A stretch of DNA of 64,000 nt from Spartobacteria bacterium UBA695 (GTDB taxonomy: Bacteria; Verrucomicrobiota; Verrucomicrobiia; Chthoniobacterales; Chthoniobacteraceae). Below the pieces are notes generated by a model. That model saw only the letters and a list, made by a program, of their open reading frames with translations. It had not been told where the DNA came from and ran no database searches. The stretch lies in the NCBI GenBank assembly GCA_002298145.1, contig DBMP01000007.1:1-64000 (forward strand). Direction: 5' to 3'. Position numbers and translations under genes: made by a program. Below are positions 38,287-46,918 of this stretch, piece after piece (positions within the stretch are counted from its first letter, which is position 1; every line of letters starts with the position of its first letter).

Positions 38287-39780
38287 TTACGCCCCGGCCG
38301 CGATGTTGGCCTGCTTGCGGCGGGTCTCCAGCCATTGCATAAAGACGATCATGCCCTTGCGCTCGTTGGCGGAGGCAAGGCGCTCGGCCTCGTTCTTTTT
38401 CAGCTCGGCTTCGTCCACCGGGTCGCGCTTTTCAACATGCACGATCAGCCCGCCACCGGCCACTGGCGTGAATTCGCTCAGCGCCCCGTCTGAAAGCTCC
38501 ACAGCCTTGGTCAGAATTTCCTCCGCGTTGGTCAATTTTTCCGGCGGCTCGGCAGGCGAGAAGGCATCCGGCGTCTCCACCTTGAACCCGGCTTCCTTGG
38601 CGGCGACATCAAACGGTTTGCCCGCCTTCAGCGAGGCTTCCAGCTTGGCGCGGCCTTCGGCTCCCTTGGCCACCAGGGCAGAGTTGGCCCGCTCGGTCTT
38701 GATCTGCTCGATCACCTGCGGCTTGGCTTCCTCAAAGGTCAGCTGGCGGCTCGGCACCACCTTGTCGAGGTGCAGGATCGCATAGCCGTTGCCCGCCGGG
38801 AGGGCGTCGCTAAGCGGCTCGGCCTCCGTCAGTTTAAAGGCGGCAGTCGCGGCCTGCGGCACCGTTTGCAGCGCTTCGGGAGCGGCTTTCTCGGAAAATT
38901 CCGGCGTCGTCTGGACGCTCAGGCCGTATTTCTTGGCCACGTCGGCAAAAACAGCCCCTTCCTTAAGAAGATCCTGGCCGAAGTCGTTTGCGCGGTTGGC
39001 CAGGTTCTGGCGGGCGTCCAGGAGTTCCTTACCCTTGAGGGCCTTCTCGGCGTCCGTCAGGTCGAGGCGAACGAAGCTCACAACGCGCTTTTCCGGTGCG
39101 GTGTAGCTCTTTTCATGGCCTTCGTAGACTTTCTTGATCTCCTCGTCGGTCGGCGTCACCGCCGCCTTGAAGTCCTCCAGGCTCAGCCGGGCCACGGAGG
39201 CGTGGATCTTCTGGTAGCTCTGGATGTACTGGGCCCGGTACTCAGCCGGAGTCACCTCCACCGTGCCGCCGAGCAGCTCGACGAGCTTCTTTAAGCGCAG
39301 TTGGTTACGCACGAGGGCGTCGAACCGGTCCGCGGTGAACCCGTTCGGCTTGAGCACGTTATCAATAAAGGCATTGTACTTCGCGGGGTCAAAGGTCCCG
39401 GCCGTCTGGAAGCCCGGCAGCTTCTCCACCGCCGCAACCACCTCGTTGTCGGTGGCCGTAATGCCGAGAACGGCGGCCTCATGCTCCAGCACGATCGAGT
39501 CGATCACGTAGTTATCCGCCGCCCGCTCAGAGTAAGGGTTGCCGAGGGTCAGGCCGATCACGAGGTCGCCCAGGCCGCCATACATCGCCACGCGCATGCC
39601 GCGAGCCCGGCGCTCCAGGTCGTCCTGGCTGTAGCTGCGGTTGTAGATGCGGAAATCACGTCCAGCGGCTTGCCGCCCCTTTCCGCTGCCAGGGGTAAAG
39701 AACACTCCGAAGGCGATGATGATCACAATGGTGAGAACGATCATCAGCGGTTGCTGGTATTTTCGGAATACGTGAAGCAT
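38287..39780 (-). CDS. PpiD/SurA-like peptidylprolyl isomerase with N-terminal membrane anchor
   Basis: A 497-residue protein. After a short cytoplasmic start there is one transmembrane helix (PLMIVLTIVIIIAFGVFF), then a SurA_N-like helical domain (about 60-220) and a parvulin-type PPIase-like region (about 240-390) with a GYAILHLDKVVPSRQ segment. Layout fits PpiD-type periplasmic foldases that assist outer-membrane or exported proteins. Parvulin key residues are partly degenerate, so isomerase activity is unsure. The ATG at 39780 was chosen because the helix follows directly. It is likely co-transcribed with ubiE and metG and is divergent from the ExbB operon. Confidence 0.85.
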   Translation of the reverse strand: MLHVFRKYQQPLMIVLTIVIIIAFGVFFTPGSGKGRQAAGRDFRIYNRSYSQDDLERRARGMRVAMYGGLGDLVIGLTLGNPYSERAADNYVIDSIVLEHEAAVLGITATDNEVVAAVEKLPGFQTAGTFDPAKYNAFIDNVLKPNGFTADRFDALVRNQLRLKKLVELLGGTVEVTPAEYRAQYIQSYQKIHASVARLSLEDFKAAVTPTDEEIKKVYEGHEKSYTAPEKRVVSFVRLDLTDAEKALKGKELLDARQNLANRANDFGQDLLKEGAVFADVAKKYGLSVQTTPEFSEKAAPEALQTVPQAATAAFKLTEAEPLSDALPAGNGYAILHLDKVVPSRQLTFEEAKPQVIEQIKTERANSALVAKGAEGRAKLEASLKAGKPFDVAAKEAGFKVETPDAFSPAEPPEKLTNAEEILTKAVELSDGALSEFTPVAGGGLIVHVEKRDPVDEAELKKNEAERLASANERKGMIVFMQWLETRRKQANIAAGA

Positions 39781-39848
39781 GAAAATAAAATGGGTACGGG
39801 TTGCTGTTGATTTCGGGGAGGAGATTACATAACATCTATCTCGAAAAA

Positions 39849-40616
39849 ATGAAGCTAAGATGCAGCTTATCCCTCCGGCAACGTCTTTTTGCATTCAGTT
39901 TTAGTCTCGCCACCCTTTGTTTCCTTGGTTTTCCCGCCCTGGCGCAAGACAAAATTGTCTCCAAAGGACAGACTCAGGACGTCAAAATTCTTGGCGTCAG
40001 CGGCGCCAATGTGCAAATCCAGGTCGGTACGGGCACCATTGGCGTCCCCCTGGCCATCATCACCTCAGTGACCAAGGAGGCTCCGGCGGAGGTCGCCGAG
40101 GCCAATAAAGCCTTTGAAGCAAAGGACTACGCCAAGGCGCTCACCTTCGCCAAGGCCGTCAACGGCAAGTTCCTGGGCCTGCCGGTGGACTGGGCTCGCG
40201 AAACCGCCAGCCTCGTGGGCGACATCTACGTAGCCCAAGGCAAACTGACCGAAGCCGAGGCCGCCTACAAAGACTTCCAGCGTGCCTATCCCCGGGGCGG
40301 CAGCATCCAGGTGGATGTCGGCATGGCCCGCATCGCCTTTTCGCGCAAAAACTTCGACGAAGCCCTCGCCAAGCTGGAGCCCATCGCCGAGGCCGCGCAA
40401 AAAAACCCCTTTGAGACGGGCCCCGACGCGATCGCCTACAGCCAGGCGTTTTTCCTGCTGGGACAAATCGCCGAAGCACGCCAACAGAACGCCCCCGCCC
40501 TGGAATACTACCTGAAAACAGTGACCCTCTTTCACCGCGACGCCAACGCCGCGCGGCAGGCACAGGAACGAGCCGACTCTTTGCGCAAACAAGATCCATC
40601 CCTTACGATTCCCTAG
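39849..40616 (+). CDS. Exported TPR protein of the ExbB/ExbD operon
   Basis: A 255-residue protein with an N-terminal signal peptide (RLFAFSFSLATLCFLGFPALAQ). A short SH3-like beta segment (KGQTQDVKILGVSGANVQIQ) is followed by TPR-type helices (ANKAFEAKDYAKALTFAKAV, LTEAEAAYKDFQRAYPRG, ALEYYLKTVTLFHRD). It lies 87 bp upstream of exbB in the same direction and probably serves as a periplasmic partner of the energy-transducing complex. Start ATG 39849 was chosen because the signal peptide begins there. Confidence 0.85.
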   Translation: MKLRCSLSLRQRLFAFSFSLATLCFLGFPALAQDKIVSKGQTQDVKILGVSGANVQIQVGTGTIGVPLAIITSVTKEAPAEVAEANKAFEAKDYAKALTFAKAVNGKFLGLPVDWARETASLVGDIYVAQGKLTEAEAAYKDFQRAYPRGGSIQVDVGMARIAFSRKNFDEALAKLEPIAEAAQKNPFETGPDAIAYSQAFFLLGQIAEARQQNAPALEYYLKTVTLFHRDANAARQAQERADSLRKQDPSLTIP

Positions 40617-40703
40617 CCTTGCCATTTCGCTAAATTCAGCGAGCTTACCGCTCGACGAACCCATATCCTCCATCCATCCCCCTATTCCCCCATTCCTTCC
40701 CAG

Positions 40704-41606
40704 ATGAAAACCCGTCATTGTCTCCGTTTCGGCCTTGGCCTCAGCCTGCTCCTCCTGGCATCCACCAGCTGCTTCGCCCAGGAAGCTGGCCCGCATAAGG
40801 AAACCATTTTTGAAACCATCAAGAACGGCGGCCCGCTGATCATGATCATCTGGTGCGTCATCATGGCCACCTCCGCCACGATGGTCACGCTGGTCATCCA
40901 GAACTTTGCCACCATCCGCCAGGCCAAGCTCACCCCCCCCACCCTGGTCGAGACCCTGCGCTCTATTATTAATGCAGGCAACTACCAGGAAGCCTGGGAA
41001 ACCTGCAACGCCAACCAGAACTACATCGCCAACGTCCTCAAGGCAGGCCTGAGCCGCCTCGGCCGCGGCAAAGAAGCCGTCGAAGACGCCATCTCAGAGC
41101 ACGGCCTGCGCGAAGCCACCATCATCCGCACCCGCAACAGCTACCTCTCCGTCATCGGAGTCGTCTCGCCGATGATCGGTCTGCTCGGCACCGTCGTCGG
41201 CATGATCGGGGCCTTCTCCGTCCTCGCCGGCTCGGGCATCTCCGATCCGCGCGCCCTCTCCGGGAAGATCGGCGAAGTGCTACTGGCCACCGCCAGCGGC
41301 CTCTTCATCGCCATCCCGGCCTTCGTCTTCTACTACATCTTCCGCAACAAAGCCCAGATGGCCATCGTCTACGCCGACGACACCGTCAACAGCCTCGTGC
41401 GCGACATTCCCTACGAGGACCTCTCCGGCGTCCAGATCGGCGAAGCCTTCAGCGCGGGCACCGGCGACGAAAAAGCCCCGAACGCCAACGAATCGCGCAA
41501 AGTCTCCGTAGACCTCTCCACCAACTGCCCCATCTGCAACGGCGCCATCACCGCCGGACAGAACCCGTGCCCGCACTGCGGTGCCACGCTGCAATGGCAG
41601 CAGTAA
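40704..41606 (+). CDS. exbB: MotA/TolQ/ExbB proton-channel protein with C-terminal zinc ribbon
   Basis: A 300-residue ExbB/TolQ protein. It has a signal peptide ending near SCFAQ, then one membrane helix (PLIMIIWCVIMATSATMVTLV) and, after a cytoplasmic loop, two more (VIGVVSPMIGLLGTVVGMIGAF and LLATASGLFIAIPAFVFYYIF) with the Gly-Thr-Val family signature. It should form a proton-driven pentamer with ExbD. Unusual is a C-terminal Cys4 ribbon with C275, C278, C289 and C292 (CPIC-10-CPHC), which ordinary ExbB lacks. Followed by two exbD genes. Confidence 0.93.
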   Translation: MKTRHCLRFGLGLSLLLLASTSCFAQEAGPHKETIFETIKNGGPLIMIIWCVIMATSATMVTLVIQNFATIRQAKLTPPTLVETLRSIINAGNYQEAWETCNANQNYIANVLKAGLSRLGRGKEAVEDAISEHGLREATIIRTRNSYLSVIGVVSPMIGLLGTVVGMIGAFSVLAGSGISDPRALSGKIGEVLLATASGLFIAIPAFVFYYIFRNKAQMAIVYADDTVNSLVRDIPYEDLSGVQIGEAFSAGTGDEKAPNANESRKVSVDLSTNCPICNGAITAGQNPCPHCGATLQWQQ

Positions 41607-41651
41607 CCCCGGGGGCCCCCATCCAACCTTAGCCCCCCCCTAAAGTCCCCC

Positions 41652-42146
41652 ATGCCTCGCCATAACAAAGCGAAAGCCGCGCGGGCGGCCACCCGCAACC
41701 CCGCGGAAGAGGACCCAGAATTTCAGATCGCCCCGATGATCGACATTCTGCTCGTCCTGCTCGTCTTCTTCATGTCGATCAGCTCCACGGAAGTCCTCCA
41801 AAGCAACCGCGAGATCCCGCTGGCCGTGGCCAAAGACGCCAAGCAGCCCAAGAAAAGCCCCGGCCAAGTCATCATCAACGTCCTCTGGGTCCCCATCAAC
41901 AACTCCGGGCGCATCGAGATCGACAGCCAGCCCTACGAAAGCGCCGAAGCACTCATCCCCCGGCTAGTCGACGAACTGAGCAAAAACCCCATGACCCGCG
42001 TCCTCGTCCGCGTGGACCGCACCGCGAGCTGGGGTTACGAGCGCGAAATCCTGCGCGCCGTCGGCGCCGCGGGCATCAGCAACGTCACCTTTTCCGTCGT
42101 GGACAAAAAAGGGGCCGACCAACAGGCCGCCGGTTCCCAACTTTAA
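41652..42146 (+). CDS. exbD: ExbD/TolR biopolymer transport protein 1
   Basis: A 164-residue ExbD. It has a basic N-terminus, EEDPEFQIAPMIDILLVLLVFFM with the membrane Asp that carries protons, and a periplasmic domain with a D-R-T segment and VTFSVVDKKG. It forms a dimer inside the ExbB pentamer. Starts 45 bp after exbB. Compared with the second paralogue it has a longer N-terminus and periplasmic loop. Confidence 0.93.
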   Translation: MPRHNKAKAARAATRNPAEEDPEFQIAPMIDILLVLLVFFMSISSTEVLQSNREIPLAVAKDAKQPKKSPGQVIINVLWVPINNSGRIEIDSQPYESAEALIPRLVDELSKNPMTRVLVRVDRTASWGYEREILRAVGAAGISNVTFSVVDKKGADQQAAGSQL

Positions 42147-42171
42147 CCCCCACCCCCACACCGCAAGACAT

Positions 42172-42594
42172 ATGGCATCCATCGGCAACGAAGACGGCGA
42201 CGCGGGCTTCCAGATCGCACCCATGGTGGACGTGGTCTTCGTCCTTATGCTCTTTTTCATGGCCAGCGCGGGGTCGCAAGTGGCCGAGCGCGAGCTCAAC
42301 ATCAACCTCCCCGGGAGCAAATCCCCCAGCGGCATGACCACCGAACTGCCGCCCACCCCGATGATGGTCGACATCACCGCCGACGGCCGCGTGCTCGTCA
42401 ACGACACCATCATGGGCACCGCCACGGACAAAGACCTCGATAAACTGCGCGACCGCTTTAAAGACACCATCGTCCAGTTCGACAACAAAGACCCCGTCAT
42501 CATCCGCCCCGCGCTCGAAGCCAAGCACGAGCGCGTCATGGACGTCCTCAACGCCGCCGGAGCCGCCGGGGTAAAGAACCTGACGTTCAACTAG
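42172..42594 (+). CDS. exbD: ExbD/TolR biopolymer transport protein 2
   Basis: A 140-residue second ExbD. The helix AGFQIAPMVDVVFVLMLFFM carries the conserved Asp. The periplasmic domain has TPMMVDITADGRVLVND and ends RVMDVLNAAGAAGVKNLTFN. Starts 25 bp after the first exbD. Two unequal ExbD paralogues beside one ExbB suggest a hetero-complex, typical of PVC and related diderms lacking a nearby tonB. Confidence 0.93.
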   Translation: MASIGNEDGDAGFQIAPMVDVVFVLMLFFMASAGSQVAERELNINLPGSKSPSGMTTELPPTPMMVDITADGRVLVNDTIMGTATDKDLDKLRDRFKDTIVQFDNKDPVIIRPALEAKHERVMDVLNAAGAAGVKNLTFN

Positions 42595-42789
42595 CCGGGG
42601 TTGGCCGGCAAGGTCGTTAGGAGGGCTTAACAGGAGTTTTTTTGGGGGGGGCATGCTTTTTCGGATTGGGTTTTCCAAATGCCCATCCAATGCACAGAGG
42701 ATGTCAGGGTAATCCTCTTTAATCCTGCCAACCCTGCCTGAAAATTGCCGAGCCTCTCCCTCTAGCGGCTCATAGCACCAGACGCAGTA

Positions 42790-43209
42790 TTACAGCGACC
42801 GGGGCCGAGAGAACCCGGCGGCGCTCGACAACGCCGTTGCGGCCTCGCCATTGCAGGTCCGGGGCGACTCCGCATCGCAAAGCGAATCCAGCAGCTTCAC
42901 CCAATCCTTCCACGCCTCATCCGAGACAAGCGGATTGCCCGGGTGAACCCACTGCGCGGGCGTCGAGGTGCATCCAGGCGTCGCACAACGGACCTGGAAA
43001 AGCCCCAGCCCGTCGCGTTCAAGCCGCACATCGCGTCCGCTAAAAGTCTGCTCGCATATGACACAGTGGCGGCATTCGTCCATCGAAGTCCAGGGGCGAA
43101 AACCGGGTGCCGCCCGCAAAAGTCGCCATTTTAATGCCAGATCGGCCTCCGCCGCCCCCGCGGCCCGCTGAGCCGCCTTCACCACCACCTTACTACGTCG
43201 TTGTTTCAT
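42790..43209 (-). CDS. Small Cys-rich hypothetical protein
   Basis: A 139-residue protein with a basic N-terminus (MKQRRSKVVVKAAQRAA) and a possible zinc site formed by C46, C49, C52 and then C75 and C80 (CRHCVIC ... CATPGC). No family was recognised. The middle reads like a short nucleic-acid-binding or metal-binding ribbon. Its ATG lies at the edge of a 23-bp tandem duplication. Coding status is moderately supported by Cys pattern and composition. Confidence 0.6.
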   Translation of the reverse strand: MKQRRSKVVVKAAQRAAGAAEADLALKWRLLRAAPGFRPWTSMDECRHCVICEQTFSGRDVRLERDGLGLFQVRCATPGCTSTPAQWVHPGNPLVSDEAWKDWVKLLDSLCDAESPRTCNGEAATALSSAAGFSRPRSL

Positions 43210-43254
43210 ACACGCAATGTCCTTTGCTCGCTACACGCAATATCCTTTGCTATT
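43209..43254 (-). repeat. Tandem direct repeat at the start of the Cys-rich gene
   Basis: Two adjacent 23-bp units share AGCAAAGGA(C/T)ATTGCGTGTA at 43209-43228 and 43232-43251 with one mismatch in 20. Each carries AAAGGA, so the duplication doubles a potential ribosome-binding site just before the ATG at 43209. Confidence 0.75.
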
Positions 43255-43540
43255 CCGGCGTTTCCCTGCCGGACCGACTCCCACCATGACGCGATTGAAA
43301 GCGGCGCGCAATCAGGCCGACACTGGTTTCCCGCAAGGGGTAAACCCCTAGGCCTACGTCAAAATAACCTCAGGGATTCCCTGATCATCAGACTAGGGGT
43401 CAGGCCGATTGCGCCTTGGAGTTCATAAGCATAATCTCTTGATCGAGCGAGTTTTGGGTATTCCTACGAAATGAGGTTCATTTCATAAGAGTTCCCGAAA
43501 GAGTGGGGGAGCCAAGGACTTCTCTGGCATTGTGTAATCA
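43255..43540. other. Intergenic region without recognised gene
   Basis: This stretch, together with the flanking repeat and leader, forms a 481-bp non-coding gap. No protein-like frame is seen. An AT-richer section (about 43425-43500) could hold the promoter for the structured leader at 43541-43621, but no convincing -35/-10 pair was picked. Confidence 0.4.
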
Positions 43541-43621
43541 AATGACGGTAGAATGGCTACCGTGCCATACCGGGCCAGGGCAGGCACTAATCCCCCCGCT
43601 TTTTGCGGAGGGATTTTTTTT
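43541..43621 (+). ncRNA. Structured leader RNA with terminator upstream of the NarL-type regulator
   Basis: The plus strand shows ACGGTAG (43545-43551) pairing with CTACCGT (43557-43563), a partly competing GTGCC (43562-43566)/GGCAC (43583-43587) stem, and then an intrinsic terminator. It ends about 70 bases before the regulator start, so it may be an attenuator or riboswitch for it, or an independent small RNA. A CGAAAGAGTGGG string upstream (43496-43507) recalls one segment of the c-di-GMP-I riboswitch, but the rest of that consensus is absent. Confidence 0.45.
43589..43621 (+). terminator. Intrinsic terminator before the regulator gene
   Basis: AATCCC plus CCGC pairs with GCGG plus GGGATT around a TTTTT loop, followed by seven to eight T. 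No complete gene precedes it on the plus strand, so it must end a short RNA starting in the gap. Confidence 0.85.
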
Positions 43622-43690
43622 CAACGAAATGCCATCCGGATGGCCTGGGAAAGCCGATCCTCGCAACCAAAGACCCCTACAGCCCCAAAA

Positions 43691-44356
43691 ATGAAACCAC
43701 TAGAAACGAAAGCAAAGGTCCTTATTGTTGACGATCATCCCATCGTACGCCAGGGGCTGGTGCAACTCCTGAACTGCGAACCGGATTTCATGGTGTGCGC
43801 GGAAGCCGGGAATGCCCGCAAAGCCATGGCGGCCATCGGTGAGACCAAACCCGACCTCGGCATCGTTGATATCACCCTCCAGGGGACCAACGGCATTGAG
43901 CTCATCAAAAACATCGTGGCGCAGTGGCCCGACTTCCCCGTCCTCGTGCTCTCCATGCACGACGAATCGCTCTACGCCGAACGCGCCCTGCGAGCCGGGG
44001 CCAAAGGGTACGTCATGAAACAAGAAGCCCCGGAAAAACTGACCGGCGCGCTTCGCCGCATCCTCAACGGGCAGATCTACGTCTCCGAAAAGCTGGCCGA
44101 CAAAATGATGCGCAAAGCCATCGACGGCAAAGCCCTCCAGGACACCTCCCCCGTGGCCATCCTCTCCGACCGCGAGCTGGAAGTCCTGCAACTGATCGGC
44201 CAGGGCCACGGCACACGCCAGATCGCCGAGGACTTGAACCTCAGCGTCAAGACGATCGAAAGCCACCGCGCCCACATCAAAGAAAAACTCAACCTCAAGA
44301 CGGCGCCCGAAATGGTACGCTTTGCCGTCCAGTGGGTAAACCAGGGCGCGCTTTAA
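43691..44356 (+). CDS. NarL/FixJ-type response regulator
   Basis: A 221-residue two-component regulator. The receiver domain has KVLIVDDHPIVRQGL with the acidic pair, the phospho-acceptor Asp in LGIVDITLQG, the Ser in VLSMHDES and the Lys in GYVMKQEAPE. The C-terminal LuxR helix-turn-helix reads LSDRELEVLQLIGQG and LNLSVKTIESHRAHIKEKL. It binds DNA as a dimer when phosphorylated. No kinase gene is adjacent. The ATG at 43691 was chosen; an in-frame extension upstream overlaps the terminator. Confidence 0.93.
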   Translation: MKPLETKAKVLIVDDHPIVRQGLVQLLNCEPDFMVCAEAGNARKAMAAIGETKPDLGIVDITLQGTNGIELIKNIVAQWPDFPVLVLSMHDESLYAERALRAGAKGYVMKQEAPEKLTGALRRILNGQIYVSEKLADKMMRKAIDGKALQDTSPVAILSDRELEVLQLIGQGHGTRQIAEDLNLSVKTIESHRAHIKEKLNLKTAPEMVRFAVQWVNQGAL

Positions 44357-44365
44357 AAAAAACGC

Positions 44366-44400
44366 TTACAAACCGGGAGACGCGGAGACGCGGAGACCAG
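44366..44400. repeat. Short gacgcggagacgcggaga repeat
   Basis: The gap between the response regulator and trpC contains GGGAGACGCGGAGACGCGGA. It is a near-tandem 9-bp unit of the same style as the 26046 repeat. The genes converge here; no separate terminator was seen. Confidence 0.5.
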
Positions 44401-44403
44401 GGC

Positions 44404-45183
44404 TTACGCCAGATCCAAGAGCGAAGCCACCTGGGCCGCCACGTCGCCCGAACGCATCAGCGACTCGCCCACGAGCAGCGCATTGACCCCGCACGCAAAA
44501 ACGCGCCGGACATCCGCGTTGGTCTTGATCCCGCTCTCGCTCACCAGCAGCGCCCCCTCGGGAGCCTGCTCACTCAAAAGTTCCGTCGCGTGCAGATCGA
44601 CCTGGAACGTCGTCAAGTTCCGATTATTCACCCCGATCAACGTCGCCCCGCAGTCGGCCGCCCGGTCCATTTCCTCCACCGTGTGCACCTCCACGAGCAC
44701 ATCCAGGCCCAGGTCCACCGCCGTCCGGTAGAGCCGCTCCAGCTCCGGCTGCTCCAGAGCCGCCACAATCAGGAGAACCGCATCGGCCCCCGCCACCGCC
44801 GCCTCGTAAATCTGCACCTCGTGCAAAATGAAGTCCTTGCGCAGCAGCGGCAGCGCCACCGCCCCCCGGATCTGAGCCAGGTAGCCGAGACTGCCCTGGA
44901 AAAATTTCTCATCCGTAAGCACCGAAATCGCATGCGCCCCGGCCGCCTCATACGCCCTGGCCTGCGCCACCGGGTCAAACGACTCGGCGATGACCCCAGC
45001 GGAAGGCGACGCCTTTTTCACCTCCGCGATGAGCCCCAGCGCCTCCGGGCCGCGGTCCAGAGCCGCCTCAAAGCCCCGGTAATCATTGCGCAGCAGCGCC
45101 GCCGTACGCAGATGCTCCAGGCGGGGCAGAATCCGGGCAATCTCAAGGCGTTTCTGGTCAAGGATGGTTTGCAGGCGATTCAT
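44404..45183 (-). CDS. trpC: Indole-3-glycerol phosphate synthase
   Basis: A 259-residue TIM-barrel enzyme of tryptophan synthesis. It has LIAEVKKASPSAGVI (phosphate/Lys catalytic start), SVLTDEKFFQGSL, LPLLRKDFILHEVQIYEA, LIGVNNRNLTTFQVD and LVSESGIKTNADV. It converts CdRP to indole-3-glycerol phosphate. It stands alone, with no other trp genes besides trpS far away. The start at 45183 (MNRLQTILD) was taken over an upstream in-frame extension. Confidence 0.95.
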   Translation of the reverse strand: MNRLQTILDQKRLEIARILPRLEHLRTAALLRNDYRGFEAALDRGPEALGLIAEVKKASPSAGVIAESFDPVAQARAYEAAGAHAISVLTDEKFFQGSLGYLAQIRGAVALPLLRKDFILHEVQIYEAAVAGADAVLLIVAALEQPELERLYRTAVDLGLDVLVEVHTVEEMDRAADCGATLIGVNNRNLTTFQVDLHATELLSEQAPEGALLVSESGIKTNADVRRVFACGVNALLVGESLMRSGDVAAQVASLLDLA

Positions 45184-45265
45184 GGGCGCATAGTAGAACA
45201 TCTTCGCCCGGTTTTCACAAGTTACGGAAAGCGCCATTCCCTTTTCAAAATCAACCGAACCCACC

Positions 45266-46876
45266 ATGTCTAGCCCACTTCCCCAACAGCCTCGCTGGGT
45301 TTACGCCCTGCTGGCAGCAATCACCGCCTACGGCATCTATATCCGCGCCCAGCTCCCCATCGCCCCTTTTAGCGACCGGGACACCTGGGGCTTCCTCTTC
45401 CCAAGCCTCAACCACCTAACCACCGGCGTCTTTTGCCACGTACAGGGGCGCGAATTCCCCTACCCGCTCTTTATCGACCGCGTGCTGGCCCTCTTCGGGA
45501 CGCTCAACGCGCTCTCGGTCTTGCAGCATCTGCTCGGCGTGCTCACCGCCTTCCTCCTTTGGGAAGCCTGGCAGGGCGCGCTCCGCTTCTTCCCCGCGAC
45601 CCCGGCCCTGCGCCACTCACATCGCTGGATCGGCCTGGCCCTCTCGGCCTCCTACCTGCTATCCCTCGGGCCGCTGAAAATGGAGCACACCATCCGGCCC
45701 GAAGCCGTCTTCCCCCTGGTAGCCGCTCTGGCGCTCCTTTGCGGCACCCGCTTTGGCATCACCTTTTTCCTGGAGCAAAAGCTTCGCCCCGCGTTTTTCT
45801 GGGGCGCGGGGCTGGTAGCGGCGGCCTTTTCGCTCCTGTTCATCAAGGGAGCCTTCGGCGTCGGCGCGCTCGCAGCCATCGCGCCCGTGCTCGCCGCCTG
45901 TTTCCGGCGCGGGACCCCGTGGCGCTTCCGGGTCGCCGTCCTGGCCGTGCCGCTCGCGCTCGTTTTAAGCTGCCTCTGGTACCCCGAGCGCCAACTTGTG
46001 AGGCGGTATGACACGCTCGGCAACGCATTCGCCCAGCAGCATCTTTTCGCCTTCCAGGGCCGGGTCATCCGGAAGGCCATCGAAGACGAGATCCAAGGCC
46101 GCCAGCCCGCCGCTTATGAGCGAGACCTGCTGCAAAACGTCGCCCGGCGCATGGACGACGTGCTCAACACCAAGAGCCCGCACTATGGCCAACTCGGCTT
46201 CGACGCCGACGCCATCCTTTACGCCCCCGATTCCGCAGCGCGCTACCTCACCGAACGCTTCCCGGATGGGCGGGATCTGAGCCGCTTCTACATGCACTAT
46301 TACTGGGCCGCCTGGCGGTACTACCCGCTGCAAATGCTCCACAAGGTTACCCACCAGCTCTACACCTTCTACTGGATGAAGAGCCCCTACGACATCCGGA
46401 AAGACCCGCTCGCCATCGGCTACGAAGCCGTCCACGGCACCGAACGCATGCCCTCGCTGGCCCAACCGCTGCCGCTCTTCGATCAATACATCGAGAAAGA
46501 GCACCAGCTCACACACTCCAAGCAGACCTGGCGGCAACCGCTCTGGTTACTCGGCCTCAACCGCCTCCTGGCGCTCGTCTACCGGCTCTGCTCCATCGGG
46601 GCCCTGGCGGCAGCGGTCGCCCTGTTCTGGAAACGCGGGACCCCGGAACACCGCCGCCCCCTCTGGTGGTTCCTCTACCTGATGGGATACGGCTTTTTTA
46701 ACACCCTGACCCTGGCCGTCGGCCACACGCTGGAGGTCCGGCGATACGTGCAAATCCAGCTCAGCTACACGCTCCTGGCCACCGGCTGCGGGCTTCTGTT
46801 ACTGCACCTGCTCATCGAGCGCAAGCGGGCGGCGAAAACGGCCCGCGTCAGCCAAAGCCAGCTCCAGCCGCAGTAA
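45266..46876 (+). CDS. Polytopic membrane protein, possible GT-C-type glycosyltransferase
   Basis: A 536-residue protein with about 9-11 transmembrane helices. A first helix (VYALLAAITAYGIYI) is followed by a loop with FSDRDTWGF, an acidic motif placed where GT-C enzymes keep a catalytic Asp. A large hydrophilic segment spans about residues 240-410, with helices again toward the C-terminus (CSIGALAAAVALFW, LSYTLLATGCGLLLLHLLI). No family is firmly recognised; a lipid-linked sugar transferase or polymerase role is inference. It is divergent from trpC and 43 bp before purD. Confidence 0.75.
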   Translation: MSSPLPQQPRWVYALLAAITAYGIYIRAQLPIAPFSDRDTWGFLFPSLNHLTTGVFCHVQGREFPYPLFIDRVLALFGTLNALSVLQHLLGVLTAFLLWEAWQGALRFFPATPALRHSHRWIGLALSASYLLSLGPLKMEHTIRPEAVFPLVAALALLCGTRFGITFFLEQKLRPAFFWGAGLVAAAFSLLFIKGAFGVGALAAIAPVLAACFRRGTPWRFRVAVLAVPLALVLSCLWYPERQLVRRYDTLGNAFAQQHLFAFQGRVIRKAIEDEIQGRQPAAYERDLLQNVARRMDDVLNTKSPHYGQLGFDADAILYAPDSAARYLTERFPDGRDLSRFYMHYYWAAWRYYPLQMLHKVTHQLYTFYWMKSPYDIRKDPLAIGYEAVHGTERMPSLAQPLPLFDQYIEKEHQLTHSKQTWRQPLWLLGLNRLLALVYRLCSIGALAAAVALFWKRGTPEHRRPLWWFLYLMGYGFFNTLTLAVGHTLEVRRYVQIQLSYTLLATGCGLLLLHLLIERKRAAKTARVSQSQLQPQ

Positions 46877-46918
46877 TGCTGGCGCATTTTGAGCAATCCT
46901 GCTTTTCTTGTCTCCCGC

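Noticed and set aside
43496..43563. c-di-GMP-I riboswitch
   Set aside because: Only a CGAAAGAGTGGG segment matches; the GCAAAGCC core and the second hairpin with its receptor are missing.
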